A stretch of 64,000 bases of DNA from Hygrocybe punicea (taxonomy: Eukaryota > Basidiomycota > Agaricomycetes > Agaricales > Hygrophoraceae): positions 930,001 through 994,000 of the forward strand of contig OY744472.1 in the NCBI GenBank assembly GCA_963556145.1, written 5' to 3'. The number at the start of each line of letters is the position of its first letter. The first letter of the stretch is position 1. The notes beneath the pieces are model-generated. The model saw only the letters and a program-made list of their open reading frames with translations. It searched no databases and was not told the origin of the DNA. The position numbers and the translations under genes were made by a program. Of the stretch, positions 23,438 through 33,700 are shown piece after piece.

Positions 23438-23519
23438 GGGGGAGTAAGGGCAAGGAGCAACGAAAAGAAAAGAAGAAAAAATAGACTATATATAAGAAGA
23501 GGAAAGATTTAGGGTAGGC

Positions 23520-23904
23520 AATTAAAACATGAGGTGATCGGGGTTAACGGGATGATCGTGGATGAAGGAAGAAGGGAGAAGAGAGAAACGATGCGGGGTT
23601 GTGATGTCATATTCGTGGGAAAGGGCGGCGGAGGGGATTGGTGATGGAAGGCAATAACAATGGATGATTGGGAAAGCGTAAGGACAGGATTTTTTGCGTG
23701 AGTTGAAATCGAGGTTACCGAATCTGATGGTATTGGTAATTTGGGCGGGGGCGATGACGGGGGAAGAGATTTCGATGATGGATGTAATGGCATCAACGGG
23801 GGCGGTTTCGTAGAGATACGCGTGTGTGATGCCAGGAGGAAAAAGGTATTTGCGGAATTCGTGGTTTTTAGTGCTGTCAAGGATGAGGGCGGCATTGTGT
23901 GGAT
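23520..23904 (-). pseudogene. PUA/ASCH-like domain ORF, interrupted by a hAT element
   Basis: The reading HNAALILDSTKNHEFRKYLF, PPGITHAYLYETAPVDAITS, then IIEISSPVIAPAQI and a stop near 23527 resembles an Agaricomycete family with the pattern FRKxL..YETAPxxAITxxxEI, which I associate with PUA/ASCH-like folds (nucleic-acid or modified-base binding). The upstream part is cut by the hAT inserted at 23905; across the duplication the frame stays open from 27580 to the Helitron end at 27660, where the CTAG terminus introduces a stop. The start is not found. The fold assignment is inference. Confidence 0.45.
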
Positions 23905-24097
23905 TAGTGATGGGGAAGTTCGGTTCGGTCCGGTTTTCGGCCTTTTTGCCCCAAACTGAAACCGAACGGTTCAGTTCCTACCAAAAAATCCCAAACCGAA
24001 ACTGAAACCGACGTAAACGGTTTACGTCGGTTTGGTTTCGGTCCAGACGCGGTCTGAACCGCAAACCGCATGGGCTGGGGGCCCTCCCTCCCATCTG

Positions 24098-24131
24098 ACC
24101 TCGCAAGAGCGCTGCACATGTCAATCGACGT
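24098..24131. repeat. TCAATTGA-type palindrome copy E, left half (right half at 26561-26584)
   Basis: ACCTCGCAAGAGCG leads to TCAATCGACGT, where the LTR element begins; after the far LTR the other half resumes as ACGTGGCTAG...ACGAGGT. The palindrome edge is 193 bp from the left end of the hAT, the same spacing as in copies A, B and F. Confidence 0.7.
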
Positions 24132-24291
24132 TGGAGGGGGAATCTCCAGACCTCTGAGGGGAAGACTCAGAAGGAGTCGCAGTGGGAGGGGAAAGCAAGG
24201 GAAACCCTGGATGGATGACTAAGCTACTACAGGAAAGGGAATCTACTGGCTAAGGGTCTCCGGGGTCCTAGGGCTAGCAGCACCTGCTGCA
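24132..24291 (-). repeat. 3' LTR of the gag-only element
   Basis: 160 bp; in element orientation it begins TGCAGCAGGTGCTG and ends CCCCTCCA. Confidence 0.85.
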
Positions 24292-24340
24292 GATACCCCC
24301 CTCCACAATGGTGTGTGCCCTCGCACACATCTCCTGCATC

Positions 24341-26095
24341 TCATCCTCCACAAAACTCTACCCAATCCTCTACTATCCTCACTACTACTGGGACCAGAAC
24401 TGGTGCAAAAACGGGATCTGGGTCACTCCTGAAAGGATGCATCATCTCAACCAAAACCTCCAAAAACGTCCTGTGGTTGCGTGGGAGACCTAGTAGTTTC
24501 GTAAATCGTGGATCCTGGTCTGATCCCCATGTAAGCCTGGCTATATGGCAAAGTCGGCCGAAATTCGATGGGACTGCTATATCGAGGGCTTGGGCAAGGT
24601 CTGTTCGGGTTAGTTCGTATCGCAAAGATGGTGGCAGTTCATCCTGTGTGGTCTGGGTACCTGCATCAACAAGTCGTGGGGGCGGTGTGACTGGTGGAGT
24701 AATCTCGGTGGGGACTGGTTGGCGAGGGGGCTGTACGGCTGGGCCGGGAAACGGGTGACAGGCGTGGCGTTGGGGTAACAGGCGACGGTTACGGTGGTGG
24801 GTGCTGCTCCACAGTCGAGCACCTGTGCATAAGTCTGAAAAATCGCGTTTATATATACTAAGCTGAGATAGAAAAACGGGGGCCGATGGTAGCGCTTGGG
24901 GGGGTGGTATATCACGTTGGGGGGCGCCAGGGTGCATTTGCGAGGTGTTCTGGGGTTTCGTTCGGGTATGGGGCGTCTGTGGGGCCACTTGCGGCGCGTT
25001 TTGGGGCGTGTAGGGGGCCTGGGGCGTCTCTGTTCGCGTTCGCGGGGCGCCCTGGGGTACAACTGGCGCGTGGGGTGTCTCTAGGGCTCTTTTCGACGTG
25101 TTTTGGGGCGTGGTCAACGTGTTTTGGGGTGTCGTTGGACTTCGGGGGCGTGGTGTGGGTTTTATCGATGCATTCTGGGGTGGTAACGGGGTGTGGGGCG
25201 TGTATCGACGTGTTGGCGTTGGTGGTGACATGGCGGTCGCGGATGGGTTTGGCTGGGGCACGTTCATACACGCCGGCGTTGGCGTCCGTGGTTTCTGGGT
25301 CAACGGGGGCGGGGCCGTACGTTGGGATTGCAGCTGGGGTGCCGGTGGTGCTTCACGGGGCGTCGCGTTCGTTGGTGACGTTGCGGCAGCTGGGCTGGAC
25401 TGGGGTTCATTTGCGTACGCAGTTGCTCGCGTTGGCTGTCCTTGGGTCAACGGCGACGGGGCTGGACGATGGGGCTGTGAGTGGGGTGTTCTGGGTATCC
25501 CTGTTGCGTTTTGGGGTGCCGTTGGTTGCATACGCGGCAGCGGCGACGTTTGGGCAAGTGGTGATGTGGCGGTTGCATTGGACGATGGCGGGCTTGTTGG
25601 GGCGCGTGCGGGCTGTGTTGGGGCCTGTGAAATGGGAGACGGGGTTCCCGTTGACATTGTGGGGACTTGGGATGCTGTTGGTAGAATGGGGGATGTGAAT
25701 GGTTTTGCGGCCGTTGTTGGCATGCGTGCTGACGACGCTGGGGTTGGTGACGTGGCAAACAGGGGTGCCGTCGACGTTGTGGGGACCTGGGACGTGGTTG
25801 GTAGCACGGGGGACGCGAACGACTTCGCGTTCGTCGTTGGTCGCATGTTCTCTGCCTGTGGTGAGTCCTGGGCTATTGTCTCGAGGTGCGTACCTTCCGT
25901 TGTACGATGGAGTACTCGTCGTGCTTGTTTTTCTTTCTGTCTCATCTTTTCCTTCGTCATTTTCCCCACGTTTTTCTCTTTCTCCTCGCATTCGTACGCT
26001 AACCGTTTTTGCAGTTTGAGTATCCGTGTGTCGCGTTCGGCGTGCAGTTCTTTTTCCATCTTGATAACCTTGGGGTTTCGTGTTTTGGGTGCCAT
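24341..26095 (-). CDS. Gag-like protein of the non-autonomous LTR element
   Basis: 584 aa, uninterrupted. The N-terminal ~65 residues are basic and predicted coiled coil (KVIKMEKELHAERDTRILKL and KEKMRQKEKQARR). A long Pro/Thr/Ala-rich middle with TPQN and APQ repeats follows, about residues 90-430. The C-terminal ~90 residues look globular (LPPSLRYELTRTDLAQALDI, then WGSDQDPRFTKLLGL). No zinc knuckle, protease or RT motif is visible. Its position between PBS and polypurine tract supports a structural Gag role; no specific family is recognised. Large antisense frames (334 and 270 aa) are shadows of its GC-rich codons. Confidence 0.65.
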   Translation of the reverse strand: MAPKTRNPKVIKMEKELHAERDTRILKLQKRLAYECEEKEKNVGKMTKEKMRQKEKQARRVLHRTTEGTHLETIAQDSPQAENMRPTTNAKSFASPVLPTTSQVPTTSTAPLFATSPTPASSARMPTTAAKPFTSPILPTASQVPTMSTGTPSPISQAPTQPARAPTSPPSSNATATSPLAQTSPLPRMQPTAPQNATGIPRTPHSQPHRPAPSPLTQGQPTRATAYANEPQSSPAAATSPTNATPREAPPAPQLQSQRTAPPPLTQKPRTPTPACMNVPQPNPSATAMSPPTPTRRYTPHTPLPPQNASIKPTPRPRSPTTPQNTLTTPQNTSKRALETPHAPVVPQGAPRTRTETPQAPYTPQNAPQVAPQTPHTRTKPQNTSQMHPGAPQRDIPPPQALPSAPVFLSQLSIYKRDFSDLCTGARLWSSTHHRNRRLLPQRHACHPFPGPAVQPPRQPVPTEITPPVTPPPRLVDAGTQTTQDELPPSLRYELTRTDLAQALDIAVPSNFGRLCHIARLTWGSDQDPRFTKLLGLPRNHRTFLEVLVEMMHPFRSDPDPVFAPVLVPVVVRIVEDWVEFCGG

Positions 26096-26401
26096 AGTGT
26101 AGAAGTCCGATGTTCGAATGGATAAATGGGAGTAAAATTAAAAACAAAAATTGGGCGCGTGAAAATAAAGTTGGACCAAATTTGAAGACGAGGAATTGAG
26201 ACGGAACGATAAGAACTAAATGAGACGGGGTATCGATGAGATGGGTGAGGGGATAGTATTGGTTCAGTTGCGTTTTCGCGCTTCGTTTGCACGTCCTGTC
26301 GATTTCCTAGTTATTTGCTGTAACGTTTGAGCTTGTGTGTTTCAAATCCTTCGAGATCTGGTCCTATGGAAGCGTGGCTTGAATCGCTCTCATCACCACG
26401 T

Positions 26402-26560
26402 TGGAGGGGAATCTCCAGACCTCTGAGGGGAAGACTCAGAAGGAGTCGCAGCGGGAGGGGAAAGCAAGGGAAACCCTGGATGGATGACTAAGCTACTACA
26501 GGAAAGGGAATCTACTGGCTAAGGGTCTCTGGGGTCCTAGGGCTAGCAGCACCTGCTGCA
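26402..26560 (-). repeat. 5' LTR of the gag-only element
   Basis: 159 bp, one G shorter than its partner and two substitutions different by eye. Followed, in element orientation, by the PBS candidate whose complement ends in CCA. Confidence 0.85.
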
Positions 26561-26599
26561 ACGTGGCTAGCCTCATTACGAGGTGGGATTGGGGGTTGG

Positions 26600-27340
26600 T
26601 GGGCTGCACGGCCCTGTCCTAGCGAAACACACGCGTCGAACGCGTGTGTTCCACCTCGGCTGTTGTTGATTGGGTGTGGTGGTGGTGGTGGTGATGCCCC
26701 GACGCGTCAGATGCGTTGTGCACGTGACGACGGGCGTGTTGGCCCCGCGTTGGTCCTGCGTTGGTTGTTTTCGGCGAGCGCGTGGTGGTGGCGTACGGGC
26801 CTCTCTGCGTGGGTGTCCCGACGCATCATGCGTGTTGACCCCACATTGGCCGCATTGGTGTTGCATGGTGGTGGTGGTGTTGTGCCGCGTTCTGTTATAT
26901 ACAAATAAAATCAATAAAAGAAAGAATAAAAATAACATACCACGAAGGAGCGGGGGTGGATGCACCACCCCCCGCCGCTCGTTCCACCTCTCTGACTCCC
27001 ACTCCACCCTGTTCACGTTCGTTTGCGTGCACGTGCATCTTGGACACGTTGTTGTTGGCGTCCGACGTGGCGGTCCTGGTGGTTGTAGCGGTCCTGGTGG
27101 TTGCGGCCGTCGTGGTGGCAATCATCGTTGTCGTCGTAGTGGTGGTGGTGGTGGCCGTGGTGGTAGTGGTGGTGATGGCCGTGGTGGCCGTTGACTGTAA
27201 CTTGCTACTGTTAGTGTCGAATAAAAAAAATGAAAAAATAAACAAAGCATAGGTGGGCGGCAGGGAGTACCCTGCCACATTTGGTCCACCTCGGGTGCTC
27301 CGTCGTCCTCGTTTGGCGTACGTTGTGGGCGTTCTTGGTG
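26600..27340. repeat. GT-rich low-complexity DNA in the family-6 hAT
   Basis: GGTGGTGGTGGT and TGTTGGCG-type tracts broken by two short AT-rich stretches (26895-26945, 27215-27250), each next to a GGTGGTGCATCCACC-like or GCAGGGAGTACCCTGC module. No gene. Confidence 0.7.
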
Positions 27341-27659
27341 GTTGCAGAAGTGTCTTGGTGACTTTGGAAGTCAGCCAAGTGGCCAACTTGCGAATATCGG
27401 TTTGCGGTTCAAACTCAGTTTGAAACCGTTTCGGCCCGCGGCCAAATCTCCAAACCGGAGACCGAACCGTTCAGTCTCAACCGAAATTTCCCAAACCGAA
27501 ACCGAAACCAGCGGTTTCAGTTTGGTCTAAACCGGGTTTGGGTCGGTCTGAGACCGAACTTCCCCAACACTAGTGTGGATAAATAGTGAGTAGAATGGAA
27601 GAAGAAGAAAAAGGAGGGATAATGGAAGGGGGAAGAGTGAAAAGGGAATGAAGAGATAA

Positions 27660-27700
27660 CTAGTGGGGTGTGGGCCATTGCTTTGCATGGCATGTTACTC
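27660..27700 (-). other. Helitron 3' terminus: hairpin plus CTAG
   Basis: Reading the minus strand: a hairpin with five G/C-rich base pairs, an A bulge and two more pairs around an AAA loop, then CCACACCCCA, then CTAG and the target T. It matches the CTRR end and insertion between A and T expected of Helitrons. Confidence 0.65.
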
Positions 27701-27728
27701 GTCCCTTCTTTTAGCAAGAGAACACATA

Positions 27729-30700
27729 TTAAGATTGAGCATATATAAACAGTACAGCATTATTACCATTACATGACAATAAATTAATATTTGAAAAGTT
27801 ATCTATATCACCTTCATTAATGCAAATTGATCTGGTTGATATACCATCATGAAACCATACCATACTGTTGATGAATATGCGGGCAGTAAAATGTGCATCA
27901 CCAAAGTACACAATTCCTCTCAATGTGTAAGCAGTGGATATGTCATCAATTGACAAGTTTATAACTTGACTAATTATTAAATTCTCAATAGAGTCAACTG
28001 TAAACATGATTAGAGGTGGAATTTTGTTAAATGCAATAAATTTAGTAATCTCTCCCCAACACAATTGACATTTGTGCCGTTGTCTATTAACTATGATTTG
28101 AGCAAGACATGTTGAGATTGTTCCAGAAAATGAATATGAACAATGAAAGATGGCGTCACATCTATCATTTTCCAGAATGGTTATGTTTTCACAATTGATA
28201 CATTTAAGACAAGTTGAAGTCATTGGTTCATTTGCTTTCATTATATAATGGGCCAAATCACTTATGGCAATGCCAACTTGACCATAAGGAAATATTTCGG
28301 GTTTATCTTGATGCAATAAATGTCTGATTGTATTTCTAACTGTTTCTAAATCTGTTGTGTGATTCTTGGATCGTTTGAATCCTAAGCTCAAAATCTTTAA
28401 TATTTCATTGATGCTATTGAATCTTTTTTTCCAACTTGATGGATCTTCATTCCATATTGCTAGTAATATTGTAAAGAGTGAATCATAAGCACAGCTCCAA
28501 TCTTCCGCATCCCATATAAACCCTTTTGGTTCATTTAATTCAATAGTACTTGTTTTTCGTCTTTTTTTCACTATGGAAGATGAACTTACAACTTGTTGTA
28601 ATTTTCGTTTTTTATTTTGCAATACATTGGCCATCGAATTTTTATGAGTGACAGTGATTGGAACAGTTCCTTTTGCAGGAACAAAGTTGAGGTTTCTGAA
28701 ATCTGCCTTTTGATTTTTGTTCATATGTTTAATTAATTGCCATGGAGAGGGCTGTGTTGTGTATTGATTTAGTTGCTCCGTGGCTTTCCATGCGATAGCA
28801 TGATGAATGTTTTTTGGAATATATGACTTTCCTTTCCATTTTCTAAATTGATCAATGATAGAATTTCGCTGATCTCCCTTGACATGGTCTGGTAAGAGTC
28901 CTTGATATTTCAGTTTGGTAATCTCATCAAGCAGTTCTAATTCTCTGAATTCCTGCCTGAGATATCCAGAAGCACCCCCAGTAATTACTTTAGGATCAAA
29001 GCCTTGCATGATGATAGTTCCTGCTGCAGAAGCACTTCTTGATAAGCAAGTATAATAGGATTGGTGGTTTCTACAACTACTGAGGTCAACTACATTGTTA
29101 GGACGAGTACGTCCTTGACATGCATAATCAGTCATTGCAAAATTAGGTAGTACCAACACTTGTTCTCTTGACAAAGATATCACATCATCATTGGGTAATG
29201 AGCACATGGTGGAAGTGACATGTTTTGTAATCGGCACAACATTTTCAGGAAGTCCTTCTATGTTAATTTTTTTTGGAGGATTCAATAATCTGACAAATAA
29301 AGTGTCCAGTACAGTTTGTTGCTCAGGACCTATTGCACTCTGCCAACCCACAACTATGCCCTCTGCTCCTTTGGTAATGCAGCACTCTGTTGCATCATTG
29401 TTCCTCAGCATCACTGGCATGCCTACACATAAGTCCAATCTTCCTGGTATATGATCAGAGGATGATGCATGTGGTTGGCTCCAAAGTAGCTTTTGGAGTG
29501 AAGGTTCCAATATCTTTGTGTGTCGAATAGGATCCAAAATTGTTGACATGTGATGAGATTTTCTTTTGCTATTGGAACTAGTAGGATCATTCCATCTGTC
29601 TATGGAATAGAATGATGTTAATGGTCTCCTATTTTCAGCAGCAAAACGTTGAATACCAAGTTCATTGATTTTGTCTTTTTGTGCATTCAATGCAGTTATA
29701 ACTGACACATTCCTGAATTTCTTTTGGGCTAATTTTGGATCATTTGGACCTTTTCCTGCAACACGAGTACGAAGAAATGCAATATCTTTGGGAGTACATG
29801 CTTTGTATCTCATGTTTTCCAAAGCAAGCCTCAGTTGGACATCTTCTTCTGACTGATTGGTTTGTCTCATATTTTCACGTAATATAACAACTGTTGTTAT
29901 TTGATGCCAAAGAGCTTTGCCTATAGCCGCTTCCTGATTTGCTATAGTTTGACTGGAATTGATTTGGACAGCAACGGTTCCAGAGTATAAAGGAGCACCA
30001 CTCATAGCTGGTGGAAGTTGGCCAAAATCTCCTGCAAATATCATATTAATGCCACCAAAGGGTTCATCATAAACACCACGTGCTTTTGCACACTGAGCAC
30101 TGATTTTATACATATCTCTGCAAGATAACATTGACACCTCATCAATGAAAATGTAATCCACACCATCAAGATTGGCACGTACTTGTGCAAGGGAACGAGA
30201 TGATCCTCCCTGATTAATTCCAAGAATGGAGTGATATGTGGATCCATTTACAAGGGCAGCAGCACCACCGGTTGGTGCAAGAACCACAAATCGATGATTT
30301 TCGTTGTGTTTACCAAAAAAACTAGTCAATGCTTTGATGACTTGTGATTTCCCTGTGCCTGCCATCCCACCAAGATACATGCGTAGCTTATCAGAACCGT
30401 TAATCAAGGTAGAGTGATTCGCAATGATATGAAATGCTCTCTTTTGGTCAGTGTTCAACTTGTAATCATTGATAGTTACATCAATAAGATGACGATCAGC
30501 TCTGTTTGCAGGAATAAACATATGGTTGATGTATGCTGCATCCACTATCTTGACATCATTATATTGAAAATTTCCCAATTTATTTATGGTTGCTGTGTTT
30601 GTTGGTAAATTTTTATTTCTGTCATTGATGATTTCCTTTTTCTTTGCAAGGACTGCAGTTCTCCACAATTTTGCTGATTGTACTACAGGTGGTTCTATAG

Positions 30701-33700
30701 GTATCAACGGTCCTATATCTGGGGTACCATCAATACAATCATCGAGCCACCCTGACCTTTTCAAAGTTCTTTCAGTTATCAGCATTTGATCTTTCCTTTT
30801 TTGTCCTTTTTGACCAAGTTTCAGGAGTATTTCCGTGTCATTATTGTCTTCATCAATATTGTTGTTGAAGTCGTCGCCATTAAATGCAAATTCAGCATTG
30901 TGCATGTCATCCAGTTCATCAAGACCGTTTGAGGTCGCCCATGAATACCTTATATTTGCAGTATTATTCTTCTGACGTTTAGCAGAGAAATCATCTCTTG
31001 CATCCAAACATTCATACCGCAGACCAAAGTATTTCATGATCTCTAGTTCTTTTTTAGAAAACTCGTGGTCTATAAAAGCATTATCCCATGTTTGTAATTT
31101 ACTTTTGAGTTCTTTGCCACTTCTCCATGGCTTGAAAAACGTTAACATTGTACAACAATAATATTCTCGATCACCACGGTCAGCCCTTGGCAAAGTGTTC
31201 GGAATAAAATTAGGAACTATGAAAGGATCATTCCCTTTCATTTTGGCATGGTGGGTAAGATATTGTGGATGATTGGAATGTAAAGTATAATCATTTTCAA
31301 ATTTTGTCAATTTATTAAGATCAACTTCATTTGTTTTATCAGCTATTTCTGTGCCTGCATGTCTACTCAAACTATCAGGTTTTGGAATTTCATCTATCTC
31401 CATGAGTATATCATTATCAACGACATCAGACAAGTTGTCATCACTGGAATAGTCAACATTAGTAGGTTCAGTGCAAGAGTCAGACAAATCATCACAGCCT
31501 AGATTGTCAAAAATTTGGTTTTGCACTGGTTCTTTTCTGGCCCTTTTGGTCTTTGTTTTGGTGCGTCTTTTCTTTGGTTCCATAGTGGCAAGACGTATCC
31601 AGTCATACAGTGATACATTATCATACAAGGCGGGTCTGAACATATAATTATTTACTTTGGAAAGTCCAATGTATGCGCCATTATTCTTACCAATAACAAC
31701 CTTTTGTGCATTATTTTGGTCTTCACATATATTAGGAATTTCTTCATCAGACCATGCACTGATAACCTCTTTAACATAAGATCTCCAAAAGAATGGCACG
31801 AATTTATGACTGGTGTAGTGATCAGGATTTCCAAGGACATATAATGAAGCCATTGGAGCACCAATTTCCATTTTGGAGGTGAGTGAATTGACTATTTGTG
31901 TAAACAGCTTTCTGACTTTGTCTTTTCTTTTTAGGTCGCCACCAATCATTTCGGAATTCTTATCAAAAATACTTTTTATCACTTCAAAAATGCTATAGGT
32001 CTTCAAGGAGAATTTTGTAATATAATCTGTTATGTATGCAACTATGGCCTTTATAGCAGTACCTGATAATAAGCTGGTCACATCAGAATTGCATCGTAGC
32101 ATATATGTAACTTCAGGTGTCACCGTGTTCATCCAAGGTTCACCATGCTTGAGGTTGAGAGCACCAGTGTTAGGTTCTACAAAAGTTTGTTGAAAGATAT
32201 CACGGGGAAATCGTCGTTTACATTCACCTTTCGAATTAAGACAGTATGGCTTTTTTTTGCCATCATGCCTGTTATGTACATTTAATCGCAATAAAAGATC
32301 ATCTACAACATCTTGAAACCTTTGCCACCATGTTGATCTTTTGTTGTGATATTGACAATTCATGGAACAATTATATGATGGTGGATCTGGCATGACACAT
32401 GTTGGTGGTTGATATTCAGGTTTCGACATTGTCTGTTCCATTTTCTGTGATACCTCATCTTTAGAACCTGTCATGAATTGTCCTACACACAAACTTTCCA
32501 AATATTCCACTAATCTTTTCTGAAAGTCAGAATTTTCACCCATAATTTTGTCACGTATTTCCTGAGGTGTAAGGCATCCCTTTATCCACAACAGCATATG
32601 AAGATGCAAGGTAAGACGTCCTTGTTCCTCTACCGTTGCATAATAACCTGATGTGTTTCCATACAGGCCAGGATGAGATTCATTTATTCCTAATATATGT
32701 TTGATGAACATTTCAGTAGTAAAGTGAAAAAAGCGGGCTCCAGCAACTGGATTGTTTGCAATTAGTTTGTAACAATCCTGGGGTAGACGTAGTTTAGGAT
32801 AAAACTTTTCTTTGTTGTCAGCATAATATAAGCATAGTGGGTGATTGATGTCTGCAGGTGCAAAAGTGATAAACCAAGTCGGAGCACCAATATAGGATAT
32901 CAGAGACCAAATCTCATTTCGCATGTATTTCTTGTTAGTAATTGAACCTTTGACCTGACCAGCTACGTGATCCAGATCAGAAATGAGTTTATAGCATGCT
33001 TTCTCTTCTGATGTATCCGGTTTGACTCTATCACCTCTAGATAATCTTTTAGAGAGGTCATCCAAAACAGCTGTATTGATATTCATCAGGCGATTTGCAA
33101 TATCGTTGAAATTATGTTTATTAGTCAACAAATATCCTCCGGTTGTACTGTCTTTGATTTGTTCTTGATTGAATGCAATCAATGGAAAATAGGGATCGGT
33201 TTGAAATCTTTTGTCATGGTACATCAGGAGATGTCTTTTGTGCATCATATCACTGATGCTTAAAACATCATTGTCTATGCTGCTAATACCACCCAAGCCA
33301 TATGGAAATAGGCAGGGAAACATCATAGGATATAACTGAGGATTATTAAAGAACGATTCTGGATTTCTAGCATGGCTTATGGCAAGAACACCACCATGGT
33401 CATCTATCAAGTGCTTGGTCGCTCTAGCTATTAATGCCTTTGGACTTGTAATATCTAGATTTTCGCCAGTTATTCCACTAACAACAAAGGGACAAGGCCC
33501 ATCTTCCACACCATCTTCCACTTCATTGTCAAATGCACTAGTGGCTTCTGGTTCCTTATTTGTGTCTGCTGGTCGATATGCAACCACAACAGGAATTCCA
33601 TGATCTGGATATTGTGCTAGATTTTCATAGGAGATATCTAAATCATAGTAATCCATGTGATTCAATTTCAGCCATTCTAAAGCTGCAGAAACTCGCCTTC

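Larger units (their letters stand above)
24132..26560 (-). mobile_element. Gag-only LTR retroelement (TR-GAG/LARD-like), 2.43 kb
   Basis: LTRs of 160 and 159 bp (24132-24291, 26402-26560) differ by about three changes and have TG...CA ends. The 4-bp duplication ACGT lies at 24128-24131 and 26561-26564. On the minus strand a PBS candidate starts three bases after the 5' LTR (TGGTGATGAGAGCGATTC, 26398-26381), and a polypurine tract GGAGGGGGGTATC (24304-24292) abuts the 3' LTR. One 584-codon ORF lies between; there is no RT, protease or integrase, so pol functions must come from another element. Confidence 0.88.
23905..27572. mobile_element. hAT element (family 6), 3.7 kb, containing a gag-only LTR element
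   Basis: Left end TAGTGATGGGGAAGTTCGGT; right end, reversed, TAGTGTTGGGGAAGTTCGGT. The perfect 8-bp duplication GTGTGGAT lies at 23897-23904 and 27573-27580. AACCGAAAC/GGTTTCGG motifs fill both ends. The true hAT is about 1.2 kb; 2.43 kb is the LTR element inserted in its palindrome. The right third (26600-27340) is GTGGTGG/GGTGTTGG-rich low-complexity DNA with two GGTGGTGCATCCACC-like modules. No transposase. Confidence 0.92.

Noticed and set aside
24886..26102. Plus-strand ORFs of 270 and 334 codons
   Set aside because: They are antisense to the 584-codon gag-like ORF, whose Pro/Thr-rich, GC-rich codons leave the opposite strand open; the minus ORF agrees with PBS and polypurine-tract orientation.
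26381..26398. Possible tRNA gene 3' end (sequence ending CATCACCA)
   Set aside because: No cloverleaf upstream; the segment is better explained as the complement of a primer-binding site next to an LTR.
27937..27950. Another TCAATTGA occurrence, in the Helitron ORF
   Set aside because: It lacks the CCTCGC/GCGAGG edges and lies in coding sequence, so it is chance.
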